A DNA stretch of 64,000 bases from Lysinibacillus louembei (GTDB lineage Bacteria > Bacillota > Bacilli > Bacillales_A > Planococcaceae). Location: the NCBI RefSeq assembly GCF_033880585.1, contig NZ_CP137624.1, positions 372,001 through 436,000 on the forward strand, read 5' to 3'. The notes beneath the pieces were generated by a model. That model was not told where the DNA came from, made no database searches, and worked only from the letters and a program-made list of their open reading frames with translations. Shown here piece after piece: positions 9,088 to 18,928 of the stretch. Position 1 is the stretch's first letter. Each line of letters starts with the position of its first letter. Position numbers and translations under genes: made by a program.

Positions 9088-9113
9088 GTATGTCCTAATT
9101 ATGTAGAACATAC
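9088..9113 (-). terminator. Terminator after galE
   Basis: GTATGT (9088-9093) pairs with ACATAC (9108-9113), with a short inner helix CTA/TAG. On the minus strand the stem is followed directly by TTTTTT. It lies 8 nt after the galE stop codon and marks the end of the glycan transcript; pgi would start from its own promoter within 8983-9087. Confidence 0.65.
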
Positions 9114-9120
9114 CTTCAAA

Positions 9121-10089
9121 TTAAATTTGCTGTTGATGCCAACTCCAGGCACTTTCAATAATAGCCTGCAAATCAAATCGTGCTTTCCAGCCAAGCTCTC
9201 GATATACCTTTTCAGCATTCGCAACAAGTATTGCTGGATCACCTTCTCGTCTATCAACATACTGTATATTTGCTTGCTTCCCAGTAACTTGTTCGCACAT
9301 TGCAATAACTTCTTTTACTGAATAGCCTCTACTATTTCCTAAATTGTAAATAGCAGAAGTAAGCCTATCATTTAATAAGCTTTCAAGACTTAGTAAATGA
9401 GCTTTTACTAAATCCGTTACATGAATATAATCACGAATACATGTACCATCTGGTGTAGGATAATCTGTACCATAAACTGAAATCGCATCTTGCTGTCCTA
9501 ATAAATGCTGTAAAACAAGTGGAATTAAATGAGTTTCAGGTGAATGACTTTCTCCAATTTCGGCTGTCTCATATGCTCCTGCCGCATTAAAATAACGTAA
9601 TATAACATATTTTAAACCATAGCTATGAGCAAAATCTTTAATCATTTGTTCTACCATTAGCTTTGAATGTCCATATGGGTTAATAGGTGCAGTAACTGTA
9701 TGCTCATCTATTAGTTCCACATCTGGTACACCATATGTTGCTGCGGTTGAGGAAAAAATGAATTTATCAACAGGATTCGCCTTCATTAACTTCAACAAAT
9801 TAAAAGTTGCCACTACGTTATTCTCATAATATTTCATAGGATCTACTACAGATTCACCAACTAAGCTAAATGCTGCAAAATGTAATACAGCTTTAATCTC
9901 ATATGTATCAAATAGGCGCTGTACTGTGTCAACATCTCCTAAATCGCCCTCAATAAAAATGGCTTTTTGGTCAACTGCCCAACGATGCCCTGTACTTAAA
10001 TTATCTAGTACAACAACCTCATGTGTTTTCACTAATTCTTTTACAAAGTGGCTACCAATATAGCCAGCTCCACCTACAACTAAAATCAT
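9121..10089 (-). CDS. galE: UDP-glucose 4-epimerase
   Basis: 322 residues; an extended short-chain dehydrogenase that interconverts UDP-glucose and UDP-galactose with bound NAD. The Rossmann motif GGAGYIGSH is at 6-14, the catalytic YxxxK is YGHSK, and the substrate loop includes FNAAGAYETAEIGESH. The C-terminal region YNLGNSRGYSV is family-typical. ATG at 10089 lies 2 bp after the galU stop, with its RBS inside the galU end. UDP-galactose is the likely donor for the initiating WbaP-type transferase at 10994, as in S-layer glycans that start with galactose. Confidence 0.9.
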   Translation of the reverse strand: MILVVGGAGYIGSHFVKELVKTHEVVVLDNLSTGHRWAVDQKAIFIEGDLGDVDTVQRLFDTYEIKAVLHFAAFSLVGESVVDPMKYYENNVVATFNLLKLMKANPVDKFIFSSTAATYGVPDVELIDEHTVTAPINPYGHSKLMVEQMIKDFAHSYGLKYVILRYFNAAGAYETAEIGESHSPETHLIPLVLQHLLGQQDAISVYGTDYPTPDGTCIRDYIHVTDLVKAHLLSLESLLNDRLTSAIYNLGNSRGYSVKEVIAMCEQVTGKQANIQYVDRREGDPAILVANAEKVYRELGWKARFDLQAIIESAWSWHQQQI

Positions 10090-10091
10090 TC

Positions 10092-10970
10092 TTATTCACC
10101 ACTCAATTCTTTTGCTTTTTGCAAAATAAAGGCTTTTACACCATCACTTAAGTCTTTGCGGGCCAAAGCAAAATCAATGGTCGTCTCAATAAAACCTAGC
10201 TGTTCTCCAACATCATAACGATGTCCTTCGAAAGCATAGGCAAATACTCGTTGTATCTCATTTAATGATTCAATTGCATCTGTTAATTGAATTTCATCAT
10301 TTTTCCCTTTTTTCTTTTCATTTAAAAAGCGAAAAATCTCAGGGGTGAGTATATAACGACCAATAATTGCATAATTTGATGGTGCTTCCTCTAATGCAGG
10401 CTTTTCCATAAACGTTCTCACTTGCATTAATTTGTCATCGGTACTAATAGGATCAATAATTCCATAGCGATGCACGTCCTCAGATGCTACTTCTTGAACA
10501 CCGATTACACTAGAAAATGTTTTTTCATATTGATCCATTAATTGTTTCAAACAAGGTTCATCACTTTTCACAATATCATCTCCAAGTAACACAGCAAACG
10601 GCTCTTCTCCAATAAATTTGCGAGCACACCAAATCGCATGCCCTAAGCCTAGTGCTTCCTTTTGACGAATATAATGAATTTCAACATTGGCTGACTCTTG
10701 TACTTTTTCAAGCATATCGAGCTTACCTTTTTCCATTAAATTTGTTTCAAGCTCCCATGCATTGTCAAAATGGTCTTCAATCGCTCGTTTATTTTTACCT
10801 GTAACAATGATGATATCTTCAATACCAGAAGCAATTGCTTCTTCTACAATATATTGAATCGTAGGTTTATCTACAATAGGTAGCATTTCCTTTGGCATTG
10901 CCTTTGTAGCAGGTAAGAAACGAGTTCCTAAACCAGCCGCTGGGATAATTGCTTTTCGGATTTTTTTCAA
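10092..10970 (-). CDS. galU: UTP-glucose-1-phosphate uridylyltransferase
   Basis: About 292 residues; makes UDP-glucose from UTP and glucose-1-phosphate. The nucleotidyltransferase signature [17 protein letters not shown] is near the N-terminus, followed by [12 protein letters not shown], the metal-binding LLGDDIV and a C-terminal FGHRYD-like region ([13 protein letters not shown]). I chose TTG at 10970 because AAGGTGA sits six bases upstream and the protein then begins [13 protein letters not shown], as in the family. The in-frame GTG at 10979 lies inside that Shine-Dalgarno. B. subtilis homologues are GtaB and YngB. Confidence 0.92.
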   Translation of the reverse strand: MKKIRKAIIPAAGLGTRFLPATKAMPKEMLPIVDKPTIQYIVEEAIASGIEDIIIVTGKNKRAIEDHFDNAWELETNLMEKGKLDMLEKVQESANVEIHYIRQKEALGLGHAIWCARKFIGEEPFAVLLGDDIVKSDEPCLKQLMDQYEKTFSSVIGVQEVASEDVHRYGIIDPISTDDKLMQVRTFMEKPALEEAPSNYAIIGRYILTPEIFRFLNEKKKGKNDEIQLTDAIESLNEIQRVFAYAFEGHRYDVGEQLGFIETTIDFALARKDLSDGVKAFILQKAKELSGE

Positions 10971-10993
10971 ACCTCTCACCTTATTCTACTAAT

Positions 10994-12385
10994 TTAATAA
11001 GCATTTTTATTTACAAAACCATTCACAATCGTTTTAAAAATAATACGGATATCAAATAGCAACGTCCAGTTCTCAATATACTGAATATCATGTTCAATGC
11101 GATCCTCAATAGACGTATCTCCACGCAAACCACAAACTTGGGCCCAGCCTGTAATTCCTGGACGTACATGATGTTTAATCATGTATTTAGGGATCTCCTC
11201 TTTAAACTGATCAACAAAGTATGGACGCTCTGGTCTTGGGCCTACAATGCTCATGTCACCTTTTAATACATTAAAAAATTGTGGAAACTCATCCAAGCTT
11301 GTTTTGCGAAGGAATGTACCAAATTTCGTTCTTCTCGGATCATTTTCAACAGTCCATTGTGTGTCTGAAGCTACAGTTGGCATATCTTTCATGGATCTAA
11401 ATTTATACATATTAAAAGTTCTACGATTTAATCCAACACGTTCTTGTTTAAATAAAACTGGACCTGGTGATGTTAATTTTACACCTATTGCAATTGCTAT
11501 TAACAATGGTGATGTAATAATAATTGCACATAATGAAAACACAATATCGAATAAACGCTTCAACACTCTATTCACGTATTCATCTAATGGAATATCACGC
11601 ACATTAATAACTGGTAAATCACCAAAGCGCTCAAAGTGAGGCGTCGCTGGTAAAACATCATAAAAATCTGGCACAATCGCTACACGCACACCAGCCTTTT
11701 CACATATAGAAATTATCTTATCGTATTTAGAAAATACCGTTAGAGGTAATGCAATTACTACTTCATCAATAATTTTATTTTCTAAAATTGTTGGTAAATC
11801 TGCAATTTTCCCTAATATTTTTTGCTTTCCATTCTCTTGCTTATAATCATCTAAAAATCCAACAGCTCGCAATCCATATTCTGGGTGATTCTCGAGGTTC
11901 TCAATATATCTCTTTCCAATAGAGCCAGCACCTAATATTAAAACAAATTGTTGGTTAAAGCCCTTTTTACGCATACCTCGCAAAAATTGTTTTACAAAAA
12001 AGCGATATGTCACAATAATAAAGAAGCCTGTAAGTAGGTAAAGAAATAAAAACATACGTGAAATATCAACAGTTTTCACAACAAATAAAACACTTAATAA
12101 TACAAACATGCTATATATTTGTACTTGAATAATTTTTGAAACTTCCTTTGCAAATTTCATCTTCCGTTTTGGAATGTACAGGTGAATTAAAAACCCTATT
12201 GCTAAAAAGGAAACAGCATAAATAATATGCCATGTAAAATAATCAGACATTGGTAAATAGGATCCTTGTTCTTCTTGATTCACAACAAATCGTAAATACC
12301 ATGCCATAATAAACGCCAACTGTAAAAAAAGGAAATCCGTTGTCATATACAGCTGTGTAATAAAGCGTTCCTTTCCTCTTATCAC
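10994..12385 (-). CDS. Polyprenyl-phosphate hexose-1-phosphate transferase (WbaP/WsaP-like)
   Basis: About 463 residues. It transfers a sugar-1-phosphate from a UDP-sugar to undecaprenyl phosphate, the first step of lipid-linked glycan assembly. There are four to five N-terminal membrane helices (about 15-130), a middle nucleotide-binding-like region (LGAGSIGKRYIENL), another membrane helix near 275-300, then the bacterial sugar transferase domain. That domain has FKQERVGLNRR, YKFRSM, DEFPQFFNVLKGDMSIVGPR and HHVRPGITGWAQ. GTG at 12385 is preferred because AGGTGAT lies five bases upstream; GTG at 12394 lies within that site. Galactose or glucose are both possible sugars; galE next door favours galactose. 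Confidence 0.9.
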   Translation of the reverse strand: MIRGKERFITQLYMTTDFLFLQLAFIMAWYLRFVVNQEEQGSYLPMSDYFTWHIIYAVSFLAIGFLIHLYIPKRKMKFAKEVSKIIQVQIYSMFVLLSVLFVVKTVDISRMFLFLYLLTGFFIIVTYRFFVKQFLRGMRKKGFNQQFVLILGAGSIGKRYIENLENHPEYGLRAVGFLDDYKQENGKQKILGKIADLPTILENKIIDEVVIALPLTVFSKYDKIISICEKAGVRVAIVPDFYDVLPATPHFERFGDLPVINVRDIPLDEYVNRVLKRLFDIVFSLCAIIITSPLLIAIAIGVKLTSPGPVLFKQERVGLNRRTFNMYKFRSMKDMPTVASDTQWTVENDPRRTKFGTFLRKTSLDEFPQFFNVLKGDMSIVGPRPERPYFVDQFKEEIPKYMIKHHVRPGITGWAQVCGLRGDTSIEDRIEHDIQYIENWTLLFDIRIIFKTIVNGFVNKNAY

Positions 12386-12408
12386 TATAATCACCTATTT
12401 TTCATATT

Positions 12409-13278
12409 TTATCGTCCTTGCTTCAACAGATTTGTGATTGTTGCAAGTGCTAATTTTAATGTAATCCCTATATAGACAACACCATTAACTAAAAAGTTAT
12501 AGCTTTTAGCAAAATGCTTTTTATGAAATAAATACATCGCCCGATGGAATTCATAAACAATTTTAAAGGGTTTTTTTCTGCTACTTGCTCCCTTATAATG
12601 AATAATCGACACAGTTGGATTATATACAATGCGCCAACCGGCCTCCTTTATTCGGTAACACCAGTCAATATCTTCTCCGTACATAAAGAACTCTTCATCT
12701 AAAAGCCCTACCTGTTCAAATGCTTCCCTACGAACAATCATAAATGCCCCTACTAAACAATCAATATCATGTATTTCCTGCATATTCATATAGCTTTTAT
12801 GATAACTATTAAATTTTGGACTATTAGGGTATTTTCGAGACAAGCCTGTCATATAATAAAGAGAAGCATCTGGTGTTGGAAACCCTCTATGACATGCTTT
12901 ATCCAACGAACCATCTGTCAAATTTACCTCACATCCTGCTGCCCCTACATCAAGATGAGCATCCATAAACTGCACCATCGTATCTAACGTATCACTATGA
13001 ACAATTGTATCTGAATTGAGTAGCAACACATAACGACCTTTACAAGCTTTAATTGCTTGATTATTGGCCTTAGAGAATCCTACATTTTGCTTATTAGCTA
13101 TAATAGCTATTTGTTGTGGAAAAGCTTCTTTCAATTGTTCAATAGAATCATCTGACGAAGCATTATCAACTACATAAATTTCATATTGAATATTCAACTT
13201 TGCATCAAGAATAGATCGAATACAATCTATCGTCAGCTTTGGTGTATTATAATTAACAATTACAATGCTTAAATCCAT
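12409..13278 (-). CDS. Glycosyltransferase family 2, rhamnosyltransferase-like
   Basis: 289 residues with an N-terminal GT-A domain: LSIVIVNYNTPKL, then VDNASSDDS, and LLNSDT as the metal-binding DxD equivalent. Typical WsaF/RfbN-like motifs CLVGAFMIVRREAF, FMYGEDIDWCYRIKEAGW and IHYKGASSRK follow. The C-terminal 40 residues contain an amphipathic or membrane-proximal segment. It probably adds rhamnose or a related deoxysugar during glycan assembly at the inner face of the membrane. It lies 6 bp downstream of another GT2 gene in the same operon. Confidence 0.85.
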   Translation of the reverse strand: MDLSIVIVNYNTPKLTIDCIRSILDAKLNIQYEIYVVDNASSDDSIEQLKEAFPQQIAIIANKQNVGFSKANNQAIKACKGRYVLLLNSDTIVHSDTLDTMVQFMDAHLDVGAAGCEVNLTDGSLDKACHRGFPTPDASLYYMTGLSRKYPNSPKFNSYHKSYMNMQEIHDIDCLVGAFMIVRREAFEQVGLLDEEFFMYGEDIDWCYRIKEAGWRIVYNPTVSIIHYKGASSRKKPFKIVYEFHRAMYLFHKKHFAKSYNFLVNGVVYIGITLKLALATITNLLKQGR

Positions 13279-13284
13279 TTTATT

Positions 13285-14244
13285 TTACCATATTCCTTTA
13301 AAATACTCATATATTTGTTTAGAGGGTACTTTACTATTCGTTTGTATCCACCTTCTTTTCATTTTTAAAGCTTTATATTCTTTAAAAAATAATTGATACG
13401 CACTAATTAGTCTAGGCTCCTTTATTACCATATATAATAAACAAGCTAGCTCATATGTACAAATGATTGGTAAATGTAATAAAAAATATGAAAGTTTATC
13501 ATTCTTCAAAATGTAAAAATGTCTATTAATATAGGAATGCTTTCTTGTCTTAAGAGAAATATTTTTTCTAGAGTTGTTATCCTTCCAGCCTCTTTCATGC
13601 TGCGCAATTGCTTCTGGTACAAAGCAAATTTCCCACCCTGCTAAACGAGCACGCCAGCTAACATCAACATCCTCTTTATAAGCAAAAAAACTCTCATCAA
13701 AAAATTGCCCTTCATTAGATATGCTATCAATCATTGCTCTTTTATAAATAGCTGCAGCTCCAGACACACCAAAAACACTCATATCCTTGTCATATTGTCC
13801 GTGGTCTATCTCTCCAGCCCCACGGTCTACTGCACGTCGATTTTTATTGATATTAATTCCTGTGCTATCCATAATACGTGACTCCATATCTCGATACAAT
13901 TTTCCTGTTGCTGCACCAACATTCATCTTTTGTATTATACATTCCATAATACGCTCTACATAGGTTGGTTCCAAAACAACATCTGGATTTAATACTAAAA
14001 CATAATCTGTATTTGCATAACTTATAGCTTGATTATGTCCACCTACAAAGCCATTATTTACACTATTTTTTATAAAATAAACCTGGGGATATAATGTAAC
14101 AATTTCTTCAGTATTATCTTTTGAATTATTATCTATCACTATGATTTGTTGAATCGGATAAGTTTGGGCAAAAACCGAATCTAAACAAGTACCTATATCT
14201 GCCGCACTGTTATATGTCACGATTTGTACTACTATACTAGTCAA
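13285..14244 (-). CDS. Glycosyltransferase family 2, rhamnosyltransferase-like
   Basis: About 319 residues. The GT-A fold is shown by VVQIVTYNSAADIGTCL, IVIDNNSKDNT, VLNPDVVL (DxD equivalent), VSGAAAIYKRAM and FFAYKEDVDVSWRARLAGW. I chose TTG at 14244 because GAGGGG lies five bases upstream; a TTG at 14256 lies inside this site. It is the first gene after the strong hairpin that overlaps the rmlD end, and probably has its own promoter within and next to that hairpin. The acceptor is unknown. Confidence 0.82.
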   Translation of the reverse strand: MTSIVVQIVTYNSAADIGTCLDSVFAQTYPIQQIIVIDNNSKDNTEEIVTLYPQVYFIKNSVNNGFVGGHNQAISYANTDYVLVLNPDVVLEPTYVERIMECIIQKMNVGAATGKLYRDMESRIMDSTGININKNRRAVDRGAGEIDHGQYDKDMSVFGVSGAAAIYKRAMIDSISNEGQFFDESFFAYKEDVDVSWRARLAGWEICFVPEAIAQHERGWKDNNSRKNISLKTRKHSYINRHFYILKNDKLSYFLLHLPIICTYELACLLYMVIKEPRLISAYQLFFKEYKALKMKRRWIQTNSKVPSKQIYEYFKGIW

Positions 14245-14279
14245 ATTACCCCTCAATTCTATATTCTACTTCTCTTTTT

Positions 14280-14307
14280 ATTATAGCTATATAAACAAAA
14301 ATAACAA
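14280..14307 (-). promoter_or_regulatory. Candidate sigma-A promoter overlapping a terminator stem
   Basis: On the minus strand, TTGTTA (14302-14307), a 16-nt spacer, then TATAAT (14280-14285). The -35 hexamer is part of the arm of the hairpin at 14289-14337. It would restart transcription for the downstream glycosyltransferase, wbaP-like, galU and galE genes. Confidence 0.4.
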
Positions 14308-14337
14308 TCTGCTAGAGATTGTTATTTTTGTTTATAT
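14289..14337 (-). terminator. 22-bp perfect hairpin at the end of rmlD
   Basis: Bases 14289-14310 and 14316-14337 are perfect reverse complements (22 bp), with the loop GCTAG. The rmlD stop codon (14312-14314) lies in the loop. The arm is T-rich on the minus strand (GTTATTTTTGTTTATAT). It probably terminates or attenuates the upstream part of the glycan operon. Confidence 0.65.
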
Positions 14338-15160
14338 AATCATTCAAAGCATCTTTCCAATGTCTTCTAGCACCAAATCCATTAATTCGCAACGATAAAT
14401 CTCCTAATACTGAATACGCAGGTCGTTTTGCAGGTCTTGGGAATTGGTCTGAAGTCAATGGATTTACCTTTATATCTTTATTAGCTAATTTAAAAATTTC
14501 CTGAGCAAATTCATACCATGAGCATGTCCCACTATTTGTACAATGATAAATACCATACTTTTTAGTTTGTACTAGCTCTATTAAAAATTGTGCTAAATCT
14601 ACTGTATAGGTTGGGGAACCGACTTGGTCATGAACAACGCCTAGTTCAGATTTTTCTTCAGCTAGTTTGAGCATTGTTTTAACAAAGTTTGGTCCATACT
14701 CACCATAAACCCATGCTGTACGCACAATAAAGTATTTAGTATTAAGCGTTTGTGTTAAAAACTCTCCTGCATACTTTGATTGACCATACACACCTAGAGG
14801 GTCTACATTCATATATTCAGAATATGGTGTTGTCGCTTGTCCATTAAACACATAGTCTGTGCTAATATAACAAATTTTTGCCCCAACTTTTTCCGCCGCC
14901 ACAGCTAAATTACGTTGTCCTGTTGCATTTACTTGAAAAGCTAGCTCTTCATTCGTTTCTGCTCCGTCCACATTCGTATAAGCTGCTGCATTAATAATAA
15001 TATGTGGTTGAATTTCCTCACATATAGCATTTACTTGGTCCATGTTCGTAATATCTAATTCAGTTTTCGTATATGCAAATAACTCATGCTCACTAACAGT
15101 TAATTGTTTTACCAATTCTTGCCCCAGTTGTCCATTCGCACCCGTTACCATAATTTTCAT
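14312..15160 (-). CDS. rfbD: dTDP-4-dehydrorhamnose reductase
   Basis: 282 residues; the last step to dTDP-L-rhamnose, NADPH-dependent reduction at C4. The Rossmann motif is MVTGANGQLGQEL, the catalytic YxxxK is YGQSKYAGE, and STDYVFNG is the conserved strand. The C-terminus has RPAYSVL, as in the family. ATG at 15160 overlaps the rfbB stop (TAATG), so the two are coupled. The rml order on the minus strand is A, C, B, D. Confidence 0.93.
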   Translation of the reverse strand: MKIMVTGANGQLGQELVKQLTVSEHELFAYTKTELDITNMDQVNAICEEIQPHIIINAAAYTNVDGAETNEELAFQVNATGQRNLAVAAEKVGAKICYISTDYVFNGQATTPYSEYMNVDPLGVYGQSKYAGEFLTQTLNTKYFIVRTAWVYGEYGPNFVKTMLKLAEEKSELGVVHDQVGSPTYTVDLAQFLIELVQTKKYGIYHCTNSGTCSWYEFAQEIFKLANKDIKVNPLTSDQFPRPAKRPAYSVLGDLSLRINGFGARRHWKDALNDYINKNNNL

Positions 15161-16170
15161 TATAGTTTGCCACCATACTGTTCTGTATAATAATTTTGGT
15201 AATCACCTGAAATGATGTTTTCCCACCATTCTTTATTATCTAAATACCATTGTACAGTTTCTTTTAACCCTGTTTCAAATGTATATTTCGGCTCCCAGCC
15301 TAATTCCTGTTGTAGTTTTGTTGGATCAATCGCATAACGTCGGTCATGTCCTAAACGATCTTCTACATATTTAATTAATGTCTCTGGTTTACCAAGTTGC
15401 TTTAAAATTTCCTTTACAACTTCAACATTTGTCTTTTCATTGTGCCCACCAACATTATATACTTCGCCATTTACACCTTTGTGTAAAACTAAATCGATTG
15501 CGCTACAATGATCCAGTACATGTAACCAATCACGTACATTTTTTCCATCACCATAAACAGGCAATTGTTTATCATTCAATGCATTAATAATCATTAACGG
15601 AATTAATTTTTCTGGGAAATGGAATGGACCATAGTTATTAGAACAGCGTGTGATATTAACTGGTAATCCAAACGTTTCATGATAGGCAAGAACTAATAAA
15701 TCTGCCCCAGCCTTACTTGCGCTATATGGGCTATTTGGAGCTAATGGTGTTTGTTCAGTGAAGTAACCTTCTTCACCTAATGAACCATATACTTCATCTG
15801 TTGATACTTGTAAATATTTTTTCACGTTGTACTTCTTTGCAGCATCTAACAGTACTTGTGTTCCTTGAATATTCGTTTGCACAAAGATTCCTGGGTTCGT
15901 AATACTACGATCCACATGTGATTCCGCAGCAAAATTAATAACAGCATCCACCTTATCACCAATCAGCTGGTCCATCATTGCTACATCTGTAACATCAGCT
16001 TTAACAAATTGATAATTTGATTTTCCTTCAGATTGTTTTAGATTTTCTAAATTCCCTGCATATGTTAAAGCATCTACATTAACAATTTTGTATGCAGGGT
16101 ACTTCTCTACCATATAATTAACGAAATTACTACCAATAAAACCAGCGCCACCTGTTACTAGAATTTTCAT
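15160..16170 (-). CDS. rfbB: dTDP-glucose 4,6-dehydratase
   Basis: About 336 residues; converts dTDP-glucose to dTDP-4-keto-6-deoxyglucose, the branch point for both rhamnose and the 3-amino sugar made by the FdtA/B/C-like enzymes. GGAGFIGSNFV lies at the N-terminus; the catalytic region STDEVYGSLG, YSASKAGAD and the substrate loop NNYGPFHFPEKLIP are intact. ATG at 16170 (AAGGA nine bases upstream) is favoured over ATG at 16179, which overlaps the rfbC stop. Confidence 0.94.
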   Translation of the reverse strand: MKILVTGGAGFIGSNFVNYMVEKYPAYKIVNVDALTYAGNLENLKQSEGKSNYQFVKADVTDVAMMDQLIGDKVDAVINFAAESHVDRSITNPGIFVQTNIQGTQVLLDAAKKYNVKKYLQVSTDEVYGSLGEEGYFTEQTPLAPNSPYSASKAGADLLVLAYHETFGLPVNITRCSNNYGPFHFPEKLIPLMIINALNDKQLPVYGDGKNVRDWLHVLDHCSAIDLVLHKGVNGEVYNVGGHNEKTNVEVVKEILKQLGKPETLIKYVEDRLGHDRRYAIDPTKLQQELGWEPKYTFETGLKETVQWYLDNKEWWENIISGDYQNYYTEQYGGKL

Positions 16171-16175
16171 ATTTA

Positions 16176-16739
16176 TCATTCCTTATCTTTGTAAATAAAT
16201 TGTGTTTCTAAATCCTTTAACTTTGGTTGTTCCTTATCTTTATCAGATAGAATCGGATTAGAAATTGGCCATTCTATATTTAAATCCAAATCATTCCATG
16301 CAATGCCGCAATCATGTTTTGGCGAGTAGTAATTATCTACTTTATATAAGAACTCAGTGTTTTCAACTAATGTACAGTAACCGTGCGCAAAGCCTTTTGG
16401 TACGAGTAATTGTCTTTTATTATCCTCACTCAAAATAAACCCTTCCCACTGACCATAAGTAGGAGAGCCTTCTCTAATATCAACAATTACGTCATATACT
16501 GCTCCTCTTGTCACGCGTACTAACTTCGTTTGGGCAAATGGTTCTAGTTGGTAATGTAAGCCTCTTAGAACCCCACTTTCTTTTGACAGAGCATGATTAT
16601 CTTGTACAAAATTAAAAGAAAACCCTTGTGCTTCTAAAAATTGAGTATTATAAGTTTCCATAAAGAAGCCGCGATGATCTCCAAATACCTTTGGCTCAAA
16701 AATAAAAGCATCCTTTAGTTTTGTTTTAATAATATTCAC
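16176..16739 (-). CDS. rfbC: dTDP-4-dehydrorhamnose 3,5-epimerase
   Basis: 187 residues, cupin fold. The family motifs DHRGFFMETY, FVQDNHALSKESGVLRGLHYQ (catalytic His) and VPKGFAHGY are intact. It epimerises dTDP-4-keto-6-deoxyglucose at C3 and C5. It lies 13 bp after rfbA and a few bases before rfbB. Confidence 0.93.
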   Translation of the reverse strand: MNIIKTKLKDAFIFEPKVFGDHRGFFMETYNTQFLEAQGFSFNFVQDNHALSKESGVLRGLHYQLEPFAQTKLVRVTRGAVYDVIVDIREGSPTYGQWEGFILSEDNKRQLLVPKGFAHGYCTLVENTEFLYKVDNYYSPKHDCGIAWNDLDLNIEWPISNPILSDKDKEQPKLKDLETQFIYKDKE

Positions 16740-16752
16740 TATACAGAACCCC

Positions 16753-17625
16753 TTATAGTTTTTTATTTGCCAATTTAATTAAATATTGACCATAACCATT
16801 TTTCTTTAATGGCTCTGCTAACTCTAATAATTGTTCCTTTGAAATATACCCTTTACGGAATGCTATTTCCTCTAAACACGCTACTTTTAAGCTTTGTCGT
16901 CTTTCAATTGTTTCAATGAATGCAGATGCCTCTAAAAGTGACTCATGTGTCCCAGTATCAAGCCAAGCAAATCCACGTCCTAATAACTCTACATGCAGAT
17001 TCCCTGCTTCTAAATAAGCCTTATTCACATCAGTAATTTCAAGCTCTCCACGTGGAGAAGGCTTAATGGATTTTGCAACTTCTACAACGCTATTATCATA
17101 GAAATATAAACCTGTTACAGCATAAGTTGATTTAGGATCTTGTGGCTTCTCTTCAATTGAAATAGCTTTCCCATTTTCATCAAATTCAACTACTCCAAAA
17201 CGTTCAGGATCATTTACATTATAACCAAAAACAGTTGCTCCGTTTTCTCTTGAAGCAGCTCTTTCTAGCATCGAAGTAAATTTATGACCATAGAAAATAT
17301 TATCCCCTAAAATCAATGCTACTGAATCATTACCAATAAACTCTTCACCAATAATAAATGCTTGTGCTAAACCGTCTGGTGAAGGTTGTACTGCATATTC
17401 TAAATGAACCCCTAAATCCTCACCATTGCCTAGTAATTGTTCAAAACGTGGTGTATCTTCTGGTGTTGAAATAATTAAAATTTCCTTGATTCCCGCTAAC
17501 ATTAATACGGATAGTGGATAATATATCATCGGTTTATCATAAATCGGTAACAATTGTTTAGATACCGAGCGCGTTAACGGATATAAGCGTGTGCCACTAC
17601 CACCAGCTAAAATTATTCCTTTCAT
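16753..17625 (-). CDS. rfbA: Glucose-1-phosphate thymidylyltransferase
   Basis: 290 residues. It makes dTDP-glucose from glucose-1-phosphate (supplied by PgcA) and dTTP, and is normally feedback-inhibited by dTDP-rhamnose. It begins [19 protein letters not shown], followed by [27 protein letters not shown] and [10 protein letters not shown]. The C-terminal [14 protein letters not shown] is typical. It starts the rmlACBD block, following gtrA by 12 bp on the minus strand. Confidence 0.95.
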   Translation of the reverse strand: MKGIILAGGSGTRLYPLTRSVSKQLLPIYDKPMIYYPLSVLMLAGIKEILIISTPEDTPRFEQLLGNGEDLGVHLEYAVQPSPDGLAQAFIIGEEFIGNDSVALILGDNIFYGHKFTSMLERAASRENGATVFGYNVNDPERFGVVEFDENGKAISIEEKPQDPKSTYAVTGLYFYDNSVVEVAKSIKPSPRGELEITDVNKAYLEAGNLHVELLGRGFAWLDTGTHESLLEASAFIETIERRQSLKVACLEEIAFRKGYISKEQLLELAEPLKKNGYGQYLIKLANKKL

Positions 17626-17637
17626 AAAAACCCACTC

Positions 17638-18015
17638 CTAAGCTGATTTATTTTTTAAAATATATTTGGACAAGATATATGTCACTGGTAGTGAAATTAT
17701 TATAACTAAAATAGGTGCAATAATTTCATTCACAATATTATTTTTTACTAACAAATTAAGAACAATCACATTGATGACATATTGTACTACATACACAATA
17801 GGATACTTTATTGCCTTGCTTAAAGTTAATTCAACTTTAAATACGTATTTGCTATTAAGTAAAAAAGAAATAATAATCCCACTCACATAAGAAATAGAAT
17901 AGGAAATATTATAAGTGGAAAACAAAAGCAATAATAAATAGATACCATATGTAACTACTGTATTAAATCCACCAACAAATAAGAAACGAATGACCTCTTT
18001 ATTCATATACTTCAT
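17638..18015 (-). CDS. GtrA-family membrane protein
   Basis: 125 residues with four predicted membrane helices (FLFVGGFNTVVTYGIYLLL and three more) and a basic tail, the size and pattern of GtrA proteins. These are proposed to flip undecaprenyl-phosphate-linked single sugars to the outer face. ATG codons at 18015 and 18006 are both possible; the gene overlaps the preceding GtrB-like gene by 17 nt, which suggests coupled translation. Confidence 0.8.
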   Translation of the reverse strand: MKYMNKEVIRFLFVGGFNTVVTYGIYLLLLLFSTYNISYSISYVSGIIISFLLNSKYVFKVELTLSKAIKYPIVYVVQYVINVIVLNLLVKNNIVNEIIAPILVIIISLPVTYILSKYILKNKSA

Positions 18016-18928
18016 CTACAATATAACCAGGTTTTTTACGTGTTTCATCGAGAATACGCCACAAATATTCTCCGATTATTCCCAACATCATCATAATAAT
18101 ACCTTGTAATAGTGTTACTAAAGCTATAATTGTTGTCCATCCTTGTACTACGACATAACCAGCTAAATAAGCTCCTATTGTGAAAAAAGCGTATATAAAA
18201 CTTAATGCTGCTACGATAAATCCTAACATTGTCATGAAACGAATTGGGGCATACGAAAAACTTACAAATGAATCTACAAATAACTTTATTTTTTTCGAAA
18301 GTGTCCAGCGTGACTTTCCATGTTCTCTTTCTTGCCGAACATAAGGAATAAACTCTTGATTATAGCCAAGTGAGAAAATCAAACTCATAATATTTGTATT
18401 CTTTTCACTAATCTCAACTAATTCCTTTACTACTTGCTTATCTATTAATACAAAGTCAAATCCACCTTTTGGATATCCCTTGATAGCAAATTTATCCATT
18501 AAATAGTAATAAGTATTAGAGAACAATTTTTGAGAGAAACTTTCTTCTCTATCTGACCTTGTAGCCATGACTACTTTTTTGCCATTTTCCCAGCTATTAA
18601 CCATTTGTACAAATAGCTCTGGTGGATCTTGCAAATCAGCCGAAATAATCCCCACACAATCTCCTGAAACATAATTCAAACCCGCTTGAATAGCTTGCAT
18701 TGATCCATAATTCTTACTTAATTTTATTACTTTGATTCGATTATCTTTCTGTTTCTCTTCAAGTAGTAACTTTAAAGAGTTATCCTGAGAACCATCATCT
18801 ACAAAAACAAATTCAAGGTCATAGTTTGGAAATAACTCTTCCAATGACTGTAATTTGGGAATTGTATGTGGAATATTTAATTCGTTAAAATAGATAGGAA
18901 CTAATATTGAAAAGGTTTTTTTACTCAT
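17999..18928 (-). CDS. GtrB-like polyprenyl-phosphate glycosyltransferase (GT2)
   Basis: 309 residues. The GT-A domain is shown by [35 protein letters not shown] (the DxD-containing motif typical of dolichol-phosphate mannose synthase-like enzymes) and ATRSDREES. Two C-terminal membrane helices span about 230-290. It would load a sugar (often glucose) onto undecaprenyl phosphate for use outside the membrane by a GtrII/GT-C enzyme; one such gene lies at 22527. It overlaps gtrA and the upstream aminotransferase gene. Confidence 0.85.
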   Translation of the reverse strand: MSKKTFSILVPIYFNELNIPHTIPKLQSLEELFPNYDLEFVFVDDGSQDNSLKLLLEEKQKDNRIKVIKLSKNYGSMQAIQAGLNYVSGDCVGIISADLQDPPELFVQMVNSWENGKKVVMATRSDREESFSQKLFSNTYYYLMDKFAIKGYPKGGFDFVLIDKQVVKELVEISEKNTNIMSLIFSLGYNQEFIPYVRQEREHGKSRWTLSKKIKLFVDSFVSFSYAPIRFMTMLGFIVAALSFIYAFFTIGAYLAGYVVVQGWTTIIALVTLLQGIIMMMLGIIGEYLWRILDETRKKPGYIVDEVYE

